Origin: Palaemon carinicauda
Lineage: Eukaryota; Arthropoda; Malacostraca; Decapoda; Palaemonidae
Reading direction: 5' to 3'
Assembly: GCF_036898095.1 (NCBI RefSeq)
Contig: NC_090746.1
Span: 57,166,651-57,230,650, forward strand
Length of the DNA stretch: 64,000 nucleotides
Every line of letters starts with the position of its first letter. The first letter of the stretch is position 1. The position numbers and the translations under genes were made by a program. Positions 23,901 to 36,500 of this stretch are shown here, in pieces. A model generated the notes under the pieces. The model was given only the letters and a program-made list of their open reading frames with translations. It searched no databases and was not told the origin of the DNA.

Positions 23901-26900
23901 AGGGAAGACATTGACACTGCAGACGGCCAAGTGTCTGGCCGAAGGAATTCGCTACGTGGGAAACGTCCCAGCAAGATATTGGCAATATATCTCACAAGGC
24001 AGAGAAAATTCTACGTTTCTGAAAATTCCTCTCCTCCTCTGTCGATAGATGCTGACACTGGGGACATTGATAGAGAGACTGGCGTCTTAGTTGACAATCT
24101 TTTCAACCTCTGAAATTGGAAATTTGGAAGCTACTGTGGGTTGCTAGCTTACAGGTGACCAACTGATTGAACCACTGGTCAGGAATATTGTCTATTTTTG
24201 CCTCTTCTGGATTTGTCAAATCCTGAGAGCAATAAGAAATTTACAGAAATGGTTCTGTCAGGGGCAAAGGCAGTCACTTTCTTAGCTAACCAGTTTGCTA
24301 ACCAGTGGACCCAATGGTATCTGAAGCAGAAGGGTCCATTAGTGGGCCAAGTCCTGAAGACAGCAGTAGGGAAATGCCAGGAAACTTTACAGCCCACTAT
24401 CTATGAGAATGAACCCACAATTGTTCAAAACATTTTCTCTAGACCCTTGGTACCTTTCGAAAGGTTATGTAGCATACCTAGCTCCATCACAGACAAGAAG
24501 CCTCTCATCTAAGATACGGTTGCAACATTAGTCCAGAATGAAAGTAAAAAAATGTAGCCTTTTTTTTCCACCTCTTTCCCCTTCCTTTTGGGTGAAATGG
24601 TTGAACCATTTTGTTGCAGGAATAAGCTTTGATTTAGATAAGCTACAATGGTTGGGGTGGCCGAAGTGGTAACGTCCTTGAGTGGTGAACGCCAGACTGG
24701 AGTTCGAGTGCCGCTCAAACTCGTTAGTTCCTTTGGTCACTGCAATCTCACCATTCTTGTGACCTAAGGATGGGGGGTTTGGGGGAGTCTATAGGTCTAT
24801 CTGCCGAGTCATCAGCAGCCATTGCCTGGCCCTCCTTAGTCCTAGCTTGGGTGGAGTGGGATTTGGGTGCTGATCATATGTATATATGGTCAGTCTCTAG
24901 GGCATTGTCCTGCTCGATAGGACAATGTCACTGTCCCTTGTCTCTGCCATTTATGAGTGGCCTTTAAGCCTTTAAATACTGAGTATCTATTCGATTGAGG
25001 TAAATATGAAGTGTTTCCCCGTTTTAAAAACCATAACTTCGGAAGTCATGGATATAGGTTCATTTGTGACTATCAAAATGTCAGAAACCTTCCATTATAT
25101 AGTACTACATTGGATTCTTCTCTAGTTACGGCTCATTTTTTCTTTGCCTACATACTGTATACACCGAATAGTCTGGCCTATTCTTTCCACATTCTCATCT
25201 GTCCTCATACACTTGACAACACTTGAGATTACCAAAGAAATCTTTGCTCAAGGAGTTAATTACTGCACTGAAATTGTTCAGTGGCCACTTTCCTCTTGGT
25301 AAGGGTAGAAGAGGACTAGCTATGGTAAGCAGGTCTTCTAGATTTAGAAGGAAGACACTCCAAAGTCAAACCATTGTTCTCTAGTCTTGGGTAGTGTTAT
25401 AGCCTGTGTACCATGTTCTTCCACTATCTTAGGTTAGAGTTCTCTTGCCCAAGGTACACTTGGGCACATTGTTCTATTTTTTTTTCTCTTCCTTGGTTTA
25501 TATATGAAAGATCTGTTTTAATGTTACTGTTCCTAAAATATTTGATTTGAAGTGCTCATTACTTCTCTTGTAGTTTATTTCCTTGTTTCCTTTCCTCACT
25601 GCACTATTTTTCCTTATGGGAGACCTGAGGCTTATAGCATCCTGCTTTTCCAACTAGGGTTATAGCTTAGCTTATAATAATAACATCACCTGAAAATATT
25701 GGGTCATAGTAGGTTGGCCAAGGCTCCAGCCACCTGTTGAGATACAATTGTCAGAGAGTTATTGGGTGTTTTGACTGGCCAGATAGTGTTACTTTGGATC
25801 CCAATCTGGTTATGGTTCATGGTACCCTTGCCTACACATACACCAAATAGTCTGGGCTATTCTACTCTTTACATATTCTCTTTCCTCATACACCTGGCAA
25901 CACTGAGATAGATAAAGTTTTTGTCACTTAAGGGGTTACCTACTGCACTGTAATTGTTCGGTGACTGCTTTTCACTGGGTAAGGGTAAAGAGACTTAGCT
26001 NNNNNNNNNNNNNNNNNNNNNNNNNNNNNNNNNNNNNNNNNNNNNNNNNNNNNNNNNNNNNNNNNNNNNNNNNNNNNNNNNNNNNNNNNNNNNNNNNNNN
26101 NNNNNNNNNNNNNNNNNNNNNNNNNNNNNNNNNNNNNNNNNNNNNNNNNNNNNNNNNNNNNNNNNNNNNNNNNNNNNNNNNNNNNNNNNNNNNNNNNNNN
26201 NNNNNNNNNNNNNNNNNNNNNNNNNNNNNNNNNNNNNNNNNNNNNNNNNNNNNNNNNNNNNNNNNNNNNNNNNNNNNNNNNNNNNNNNNNNNNNNNNNNN
26301 NNNNNNNNNNNNNNNNNNNNNNNNNNNNNNNNNNNNNNNNNNNNNNNNNNNNNNNNNNNNNNNNNNNNNNNNNNNNNNNNNNNNNNNNNNNNNNNNNNNN
26401 NNNNNNNNNNNNNNNNNNNNNNNNNNNNNNNNNNNNNNNNNNNNNNNNNNNNNNNNNNNNNNNNNNNNNNNNNNNNNNNNNNNNNNNNNNNNNNNNNNNN
26501 CTCCCATCCCCCAGCCACCCTCACTGAAAAAACACTTTGGACCTTCATCTAGCCACTTGCCGGGTGGGTGGGGGTGTGAAGTGTAGTTTGAAGGACTCTG
26601 GTTTGTATGTAGGAAGAATACAAATGCTGTAACTTTGATTTGAAAAATTTGTGATTTTGCTATTTGTTATCTTACACTGAACAAGAATTCAGTAATCTCA
26701 TTTTTATTTTGTCCATTATGATAATAACTTCAACATATTACATAAATGAACTAATTTTTAAGTATTGATTATTGTAGGTTCTCAGTGACAATATGGAGGT
26801 TATTCAATTGAAATTTTTCTCCATAAAGGTAAACTTGTCCTTTTATGATGTGAAGGTTATTCAATTAAATTATTTTCTCTCTAGTGCACAGATTACTGAA

Positions 26901-27074
26901 GTTGAAGCTTTAGGCATCAGCAATATATTCCGCAAGTTGCTGCTGTTCTTCCCACCTTCAGTTTTGGTTGCACTACCCAAAGAAATGTTACATCAACTGG
27001 TTGAAAATCTAACTGCTCTAACTTGCAAATTTGCTCAGGGGTGCTGCTCTAGAGGAAATGGTAAGCTATATTTA

Positions 27075-27142
<68 letters not shown>

Positions 27143-27390
27143 TAGATTTCCTTGTTGCATTTTAGAAAATTAGGATTATTTTAATAAAACATGTATGTGC
27201 TTTTGTTTTAAATTTTGGGTGTATTTTATCAATCTTAAGTATTTTGGGCGCTGACATGATGACAGCATCCAAAATAATTAGATTGATAAAATACACCCAA
27301 AATTTTAAACAAACGTACATAAATGTTTTATTAAAGCTCAATTAACTTTTTAAATAATCATAATTTTCTAGAATGCAACAAGGAATTCTA

Positions 27391-27424
<34 letters not shown>

Positions 27425-27460
27425 GTATGTGAGAGAGAGAGAGAGAGAACTTAAAATCAT

Positions 27461-27502
<42 letters not shown>

Positions 27503-30500
27503 TATATATTTTGTAAAAAATAAATTTACCTGTACACTGCATGATGCTTACTTTGTTTCTATGATACTGTATATCAAGAAGGCTTGCAGTCCAGATATAT
27601 ACTCCAGGTATTACCTTTCAAAATAAGGTTTGAGATGTAAGATATTATTGAAATTTTACCTTTTTATTGCAGTTTGATCATGAAGACCAGCTTTACATGG
27701 AAGCATTTGAACAAATGTTGCAGTCGTGGGCTTGCATACTTCAAGAAAGTAGTAGTTGTAATAGTGCACAGATCAAACAGAGTGCTACTTTAATCTTTGA
27801 TACATATTTGAAATGCCATCTTGCACCACCTGATGGATCACGTAGACCAGTAAGTTTTCCTTTTCAAACACTGTAACTTATTCTGTTATTTCTGCTGTAT
27901 TATTTATTATTCATCTCATAATGTATTTACATATATAAAAATGTAAGATGTTATATTACTACTAGATACATATGAAGGTTAGCTTAAATAAAGATTTAAA
28001 CATCCTTGTGAGCTAAGGATGGGGGTTTTGGGAGAGCCTATTGGTATATCTGCTGAGTAATCAGCAGCCATTGCGTCCCCTCCCTGGTTCTAGCTCGGGT
28101 GGAGAGCAGTCTTGGCTGCTGATCATATGTATATGGTCAGTCTCTAGGGCATAGTCCTTCTTGATAGGTCAATCTAACTGTCATTGCCTTTGCCATTCAT
28201 GAGTGTATAGACTGCCCCTTGAGTGGAGTAACATCATTGTTTTATGGAAAAGCATTTTGTTGGATAATGAGGATTCTTGAAATAAGAAGCTGTAGTGTTT
28301 AGTCTATGCCCGATAACTGCTTGATTGTACCATTTTACGCTTATATACACCTCATTGCAATTCACATATTTTGGAGAGTGTCTTTTCAGTGTGAATTACT
28401 GGGTCTGATCAACTTTTTTATTTTATAAGCTTCTCTGAGTAGGAACCTCCTATGATTCCATACAGTTTCATATGGGGGAGGCCCAGTTGATACCCAAGCT
28501 TCATTTAACAAGGCTAATTTTATGTATTAATATACCTGTTTAATAATAGTAACTGCTTCATTTGATTTATTAGTACATTATATGAACATAACAGTAGTGT
28601 TTCAGAGATGATTGAATCTTTTACTTCCCATGTTTAGAGACTGGAATGCCATGCTTTTGATGAAATATCTCATAATCCTTTTCATCTAGTGGTGATGTTC
28701 CTGCACTTGATATTTTACCATTTTACCATTCTGTGGGGCACAACGTCAGTCCCTTCTACTTTCCATTACAGTTATATTTCTCGATACGAAAGAGTTTGTA
28801 TACAAAAAACTCACGGAACAAAAAGGGATATGAAGATTTTTTCACCTCATATTACGGAAAATCCGTCATGATATGAAACGAGATTCCCCCAGCCGTCGAG
28901 AAAATTATTTTAAATTTGCGCACCTCAAACTGTAAACTCGCCACCATCGTACTGCTCTCCCATTCGTTATCTCACTACCCTAATGCTAGTTACTGCCGTA
29001 AGATCCTGCTCTCCTATTGGTCAGCATTTTTCCCATCGGCATATATTTATCGGCGTTCCTCGACTATTTTGTTTCGGCAGTGCTATCGTTCACATTGAAT
29101 TCTTGTTGGTGATTTTGCTTTTGTACTTATAGTTATCCTGTTGCATTATTCTAGTCATATAATATTGGGCATGGGTCCCAAGAATGTTGCTCCTGTTCAA
29201 GAAAAGAAGAAGAGGATGCTTTAAATGGAGATGAAGCTTGAGATAATCCAGAAGTATGAGGCTGGCATGTAGTTAAGAGTGGGGTAACGATAGGCATCAT
29301 CCTTAAACAAAAAGAAGCCATCAAAGCAACAACACCTTCCGGGGGCGTGAATGTCTTTTCTTGTAAGAGGAGCTACGTCCATGACGAGATTTAGAGACTG
29401 CTTCTCCTCTGGAGACACGATCACTAAGACGGTAATCTGCCACTATGCCAGCGCCATTTTCAATGTTCTCGTGCGTGCTCAGGCCGAAGACGGCGCAGGA
29501 TAAGGGATATGGCAGCTGGAACTCCCAGAGTTCAAGGCTATACGCGGTTGGTTTGAAAAATTCAAGAGACAGTCTGGCATTTATTCTGTGGTGCAGCATG
29601 GGGAGGCAGCCAGCTCAGACACGAAAACGGCCAAAGCCTTTGTTAAGACTTTCGTTGAGATGACGCCCTAGAAAGGCTACAGTCTCCAGCAAGTCTTCAT
29701 CTGTGGCAAAACTGGGCTTCTTTGGGAAAAAAAGCCCTCGGCGGACCTACATCATGGAGGAAGAGAAGCTGCTGCCTGGCCATAAGCCTATGAAGGACAG
29801 GCGTACCCTTGCACTCTGGGGTAACCCCAGTGGGGGGATTTTAAGTTCACCCCTGTACTGGTGTATCATTTGGAGACTTCTCGAGTCTTCAAGTCCCACA
29901 AAGTGCTCAAGGAGATGCTTCCGGTGATGTGGAGGGCTAATGCGAAAGCTTGGGTAACGAGACTGCTCTTTGTCGAGTGGATAAACCTCTGTTTCGGTAC
30001 AATTGAATAAAAAATTTGGATGAGATGTGCTTCCCTCTGAAATGTCTGCTGTCGTTGGACCGCCCCTGTTCACCCTCCTTGCCTTGAGGAAGATATCCTT
30101 CTGAAGTAATCCTTTATCAAGGTTCTCTGCTTTCCACCTAACACCTCCCTTCTCCCCAAACCCCATGGACCAGCGAGTTATTTTTTAACTTCAAGAAGCT
30201 CTCTATAAAAAGTTTTCAGAAGATGGTTCAGAATCACGATTGTACAAACCTCACCCTGTTTCTCTGCTTGAGACTTCAAGGGATTCTACGTAGGTCTAGC
30301 TGAAGCCAAAGCCAAGCATACTGACGATCCGGAACCTGTTCCACAACTTGAGGTTGAGAAAATTGTTGCACTCGGGAGGTCCATGGGTCTGGTCATTGAT
30401 GAGGACAACATTAATGAGCTTCTCAAGGAGCACCAAGAGGATCTTACAATGGACTACCTAAAGGACTTGGAGGCCATGCAAGTGAATATTATTCAGGAAC

Positions 30501-33500
30501 AGTTCTCTAGTGGTGAGGAGGAGGACACATCTACGACTATGGCAAAGACAGAAATTAAAGAGATGTTTTTTTATTATCATAAACTGGCTGATTTCGTAGA
30601 AAAGAAGCAACCAGAAAAGGTTCACATAGGTCGTCTGCCTGCGCAGTTTAATGACATTTGCCAGAGTCATTTCAGGAACAGGCAGAAATAAGCTTCCTTG
30701 GATCATTATTTTTTAAAGAGACAATTACTAGGCCAAGTTGAAGGTCAAAGTGATAAAAAAAAAAACAGGAAAGTGGAAGTGATGAAGAATTTGATGAAAT
30801 TTAGAAAGTACAAAACAAAGTAAAAAAAAAATAAAAATTAGAAAAATTGTTTTAATGTTTTTTGCCTTTTGTTATGTGTTTCGTAAAGTTGAGTATTAAT
30901 GTTTCCTGCCATTTGTTGATGTGTTTCATAAAGTTAAGAGTTCATGTTTTCTGCCACTTGTTGATGTATTCTGCCGTTTGTCGTCCTCCACTGCTGCCAA
31001 TTTCACTTTTGGACATTGCCTCACTCAAAAGGTAAAGTTCCACATTTTTTTTATTTTCCCTTTATTACTGCATCATGTTCTAGTAAATACTTAATTTACA
31101 GGTATTAATGGTTAGGTTAGGCATTGAATGATTCAATTGTATAGTTTTTGGTTGTATTTCTATGTGGTTAGTACAATATAGCTTTATTATAGAATTTAAT
31201 GTGGTGTTGTTGTAGGGCTTGGAACCAATTAGGTGATTTATATGTAAAACTGGCCTCATTATGCAAAAAATCATGATACCAAAGCCACTCCAGAATGAAT
31301 TAATTTTGTATCTAGAGGTATTACTACCAGTAATGGGAAATAAGTTTCAAATACCTCTAGGTATTGTGAGAACTTAGGTGAAACATGAAATTTTTCTTTG
31401 AAGAATGATATTTACTTATAATTTTACCTCTTTTAGATTGATGCTGATGAAATTCTCAGAAACTGTCCAAGCAGATCGTGTAGCTTTCAAGGATCAGATG
31501 GTGCTAATCGGTCTCTGTGGGAGGCAGGTAAGAATGAGTTTACTTTTAAGTTTTTGCTATTATTTTTTATTACAAATACTGTGAAAGTATGATATCTTTA
31601 CTTATGTTAAATCACCAAGGATTTTGGTACCAGTAGACTATATTATGCAAACACACTATAATATTGGAAAAAAATGTGTTAATGAATAGAATTTATCTTG
31701 AAAAGATTGGGCATTTTTACCACCATAATTTCTAATAGGAGTTGAAATTTATGTATTTTTTAAATTATAAATGATTGGTCTTTTGTAAAACCCACCCCTA
31801 TTGCAGTGATGAAAGATGGTTATCACTTATTGTGTTGGATTACATTTCATATTAGAAATAGAAAAAATTAATTTTATGATAATCTTGCATTGTATTACCG
31901 TGCACTGTCCCATCTTTTCCACCAAAGGGGTCTTCCAAGCATGTTGACATTTTTATTGCCCATGTAATCCCTCCCTTACATCAAAGGGAGAAAGCGTGTT
32001 TGGTCTGTGGATTTTTTTAGAATTTTTTCCTTAGGGTAATTAAATGAATCACCAAGTTATGCTATACAGAAAATATGACAATCAAATGCCTACATCAGCT
32101 TTGAAATTTTTAAGAGAAATGAAGTATCATCTTTGTCTTAGGTTATTGAACAACACATACCACTATGTCTTCTAAAGTGGTCTCAGTAGCAGTGACATCA
32201 CTTACATCACAAATTTTAATTAAAAATTACAACGGGTAATTAAAGTGCCTCACAGCCTGAAAATGCTTCCTCTTGTATATTAATGAGTGAAAAATGAATA
32301 TGAATGCATAGAGAATATATTGTAAAATGTATAACTGAAAATAAGTTGCTAAAGGTTAGTTACTAGAACTAGAGAGTTAAATTTTTATCATTTGAAGACT
32401 GGGAAAAATGTGAGAGTGAATGTTTTGCAACCTCACCCTCTTAATTTGCAGTACAGATGTATGTCCCCAGTCATAATTGTCATCACTTGAATATTTTCAT
32501 GAGGTGAAAAAATTAAGCTGTTGAATTTTCAAGAAACTTGGCAATCATTTGGGAAGAGAGTATAGTGGTGAAAAATAAACCTTTAAAGAGATGTGAAAAT
32601 GGTTCATTGTTCCCATACTAACAAACCTTTCGGTTATTTATGTTGATTATCATTCAGCATAGCTGGAAGGTAGCCATTAGACTTTAATTGTGAGGTGGCA
32701 ACCCAGACTTTAATTGTGAGGTGGCAACCCTGCCTAACCGCTTGAGCGGGTAGGCTGGAGATGGCTGGGGGTTACCCAGCCGCCTCTATATATACTTTCA
32801 CAACAGAGACGTCATTTTTTTTCTTTTGGCTCAGTTGAGATCGGACATGTCCGGTCTCTTCCTGACTGTCATTGGACTTTTTCAATTTTGCTTTCTCTTT
32901 TCAAGTGTGCGTGTCTTCTCTTGCGATTGCGTTCATCATGCGAACCTGTCCAGGGTGTGTAGGTGCCGCGTTGGAGACCAACCCGCACTCTTTGTGTCCT
33001 ATGTGCCTAGGGCATCGATATGAGCAGGGTTTGCCCTGTTTAGAGTGTAGGGAGTGGTCTGCTTCCCAATGGGAGAAGGTTTGGGGGGCGTAGGAAGAAG
33101 ACGACGAAGCGCGACCGTTGTCCCTTGGGCGAGCAAAGCTCGTTCTTCTTCTCGCAACCTCTAATTCTCTCTCGAAATCTCCTTCTCGCTGCGCTCTTCC
33201 GAGGGATGATCGAGTAGGAGCGCAGATCTACTAACTCTTTGATAACCACGGGGTACTGGGGGGGGGGGTTTGCTTCTCTTAGAGTAGCAACTTCTCCTCC
33301 AGCCGCTGGCAAGCCATTCTCCCTTTCAGATCTGCTGCAGGTGTGGTTGTTCTTAGGGATTTCGGGACCCCTACCACCACCAGCTCTGAAGGGCGAACAT
33401 CTCTTTCGCCTCGCCCTTCTGGACTCTCTTCCCTTGATCGCCATTTGCGACGATCAGAAGATCTTATGGATCGTAGGTCATCACGATCTGAGCGCTCTTC

Positions 33501-36500
33501 TTCTAGAAGGCGCTCACGCTCTAGAGACTCGTGCTCATGACTGCGGTCTCAACGGTCTCTTCGGAGGTGTTCCTCAGCACAAGGACGAGTCTCGCGATCG
33601 TGTTCTTCACAATCACGAGCAAAGTCTAGACCTAGGTTCAGATGCTCACGTTCTAGATTTTTGCGATCTAGGTCACGAGAACGGCGCTCGCGTTCCCGTT
33701 TATGAAGGCAGCTTTCATGCTCGCGAGGGTACTGTTCACGTGAATGAAGTTCTCGTTTACGAGATATGCATTCACGATGTTCACGCTGTTCTCGAATGCG
33801 TGCTAGACGCTCCCGCTCACGAACATCTCGTTCGCGATCAAGGTCTAGACTTTCCTCATCTAGAGATAGAGGTGGGCGTACGCGCAGTCCATCAGCACGT
33901 AGCCCCTCAACCAGACCTTCCAAACGACCTCAGATCGGACCTGAAGATGAGAATGACCATTCCTCAAACAGGCGTCCGGCTGAACCCTTAGTGCCTTTCA
34001 CTGCCTGGGAAGTTTTAGCAAAGTGTTCACCTACGCGACGGTTAGAAACGCGTCCCGCTGTGATACGTTCTCCAACTAGAGTAGTCCATATTCAGAGGCC
34101 TCCTCTGCCGACTTTGTCGGACGTAGGTGCTTCTCTGGGGCAGCAGGAAGGCGTTAGACTTTCCTCTTCCTCCATGGCTCCTAGTGCTCCTGTTCCGAGC
34201 ACTTCTGCTTGTGAATCGCGTCCGTTTACACGGGAAACTCGTGATTTTGTGAATGAATCTCACGATTCCACGAGCAAATCGGCGATCTCTGCAAGCAATT
34301 CAGTAGCAGATACAGTGGTACCTCTACATACGAATTTAATCCGTTCCACAACCGACTTCGGATGTAGAAAATGTTCGGATGTAGAAACGAATTTTCCCAT
34401 AAGAATACATTGAAATAGGATTAATCCGTGGTTGAGCCCAAAAACCTATGATAACTCCTTAATAAATTACTACACATAATTACACATGACAATATGCACT
34501 CTAAATTAGACAATAGACATGTAAAAAAGAATAATTATCAAGAAATAATAAATAAGAAACGGGTTTTTGGCGTCACTACCTTAGAAAGTCCAGCGCAGGT
34601 GTTGGTCTTGCTACGCAGAGAGGAGACGGACAGGCGGCGAGGAGGTAGAGAGGGTTACTACGATAAACATACACTACAGTAACTTATTCTAACTTACACT
34701 AAGTGAACTTTAACCTATGTCCTAAGTGAGACATCGACAAAGAGATGGAGCTGGGGGGAGAGTGACTGCTCCCCGCACTCTAGTTTTGGGGTGTTTGAAT
34801 GTGCGTGGATGTAGTACGATAGAGAGTAAAAGAAGTGAAATTGGAAGTATGTTTAGGAATAGAAGGATGGATGTATTAGCCTTGTGTGAGACGAAGATAA
34901 AAGGAAAGGGTGAAGTGATGTTTGGTGAAATGTCTGGTAGAGTGTCTGGGATTGAAAGGGGAAGAGCGAGAGAGGGTGTGGCTTTATTGCTGAGTGAATG
35001 GATGACAGGTAAAGTAGTGGAATGGAAGGAGATATCATCTAGATTAATGTGGGTAAGGGTTAGGTTGGGTAGGGAATGTTGGGCGTTTGTCAGTGCGTAT
35101 GGGCCAGGTAGTGAGAAAAGTGAAGAAGAGCGGAATGAGTTCTGGAATGAATTAACTAGGTGTGTAGAAGGACTGGGTAGAAGGAATTAAGTAGTTGTCA
35201 TGGGTGACTTAAATGCTAGAGTGGGCGCTGGAGAGGTAGAAGGTGTCATTGGGAAGTATGGCGTACCAGGTGAAAATGAGAGTGGTGAGAGACTGGTAGA
35301 TATGTGTGTTGAGCAAGAGATGGTGATAAGTAATAGCTTTTTCAAGAAGAAAGATAAAAATAAGTATACATGGGTAATAGTGGCAAATGGAAGAGTAGTA
35401 GAAAGGGCATTAATGGATTATGTGTTGATAACTAAAAGAATGTTTGGAAGATTGAAAGACGTGCACGTGTTTAGGGGTATGGCTAACTGTATGTCTGATC
35501 ATTTTTTGGTGGAAGGAAAATTAGTTGTAGCAAAAGAATGGGGGAATAGAGTAGGTGGATGTAAAAGGGAGGTAGTGAGGGTTGAACAGCTAATAAAACC
35601 GGGGGTAAAAAGTAAATATCAGGAAAGGTTGAAAATGATATAAGACAAAGTGAAAGTAAGAGAAACTGGCAATTTAGAGGAGGAGTGGAAGTTAGTAAAA
35701 GAAAATTTTGTTGGGATTGCAAGTGATGTGTGTGGAAAGAAGGTTGTTGGAGGCAGCATGAGGAAGGGCAGTGAATGGTGGAATGAAGGAGTGAAGGTAA
35801 AAGTGGAAGAGAAAAAGAGGCCTTTTGAAGAATGGCTGCAGAGTAATAGTATAGAGAAGTATGAAAAATATAAAGAGAAAAATGTGGAAGTAAAGCGCAA
35901 GGTACGTGAGGCAAAGAGGGCAGCTGACCTGAGGTGGGGTCAGGGATTAGGTCATTCATATGAAGAGAATAAGAAGTAGTTTTGGAAAGAAGTGAAGAGA
36001 GTAAGGAAGGCTGGCTCAAGAATTGAAGAGACAGTGAAAGATGGAAATGGAAGGTTGTTAAAAGGAGAGGAGGCAAGGAAAAGATGGGCGGAATATTTTG
36101 AAAGTTTACTGAATGTTGAGGATAATAGGGAGGCAGACATAATTGCTGTTGCAGGTGTTGAGGTGCCAGTGATGGGAGATGAGAATGAGAGAGATTACAA
36201 TAGATGAAGTGAGGAGAGCACTAGATGAAACAAGAGTAGGAAAAGCATCTGGTATGGATGGTGTGAGAGCTGAGATGTTGAAGGAGCGGGGTGTGACTGT
36301 ACTTGAATGGTTGGTGAGATTGTTTAATATGTGTTCTGTGTTGTCAATGGTACCAGTAGATTGGGTTTGTGCATGTATTGTACCACTATATTAGGGTAAG
36401 GGAGATGTGCTGCATGTATTGTACCATTATATAAGGGTAAGGGAGATGTGCATGAGTGTTGTAATTCAAGAGGTATTAGTTTGTTAAGCGTAGTTGGAAA

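Noticed and set aside
24653..24735. tRNA gene
   Set aside because: A and B boxes are present, but the acceptor stem does not close and the sequence runs into a repeated SINE body.
25940..26548. Open frames of 170-202 residues across the N run
   Set aside because: They consist of unknown bases from the assembly gap.
31437..31527. Alternative frame of exon H starting Ile-Asp-Ala-Asp-Glu
   Set aside because: It is open and phase-compatible with the strong donor at 27850, but has no similarity to exportin-4 and ends out of phase with exon I; the chosen frame matches the family over 25 residues.
33239..33991. 250-residue plus-strand frame rich in His, Asp and Val
   Set aside because: It is an out-of-frame reading of the RS-coding repeats; the RS frame is the one conserved among copies.
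35483..36076. 197-residue minus-strand frame rich in Leu, Ser and Pro
   Set aside because: It is the antisense of the G/A-rich RTE coding strand, which lacks stops on the reverse by composition.
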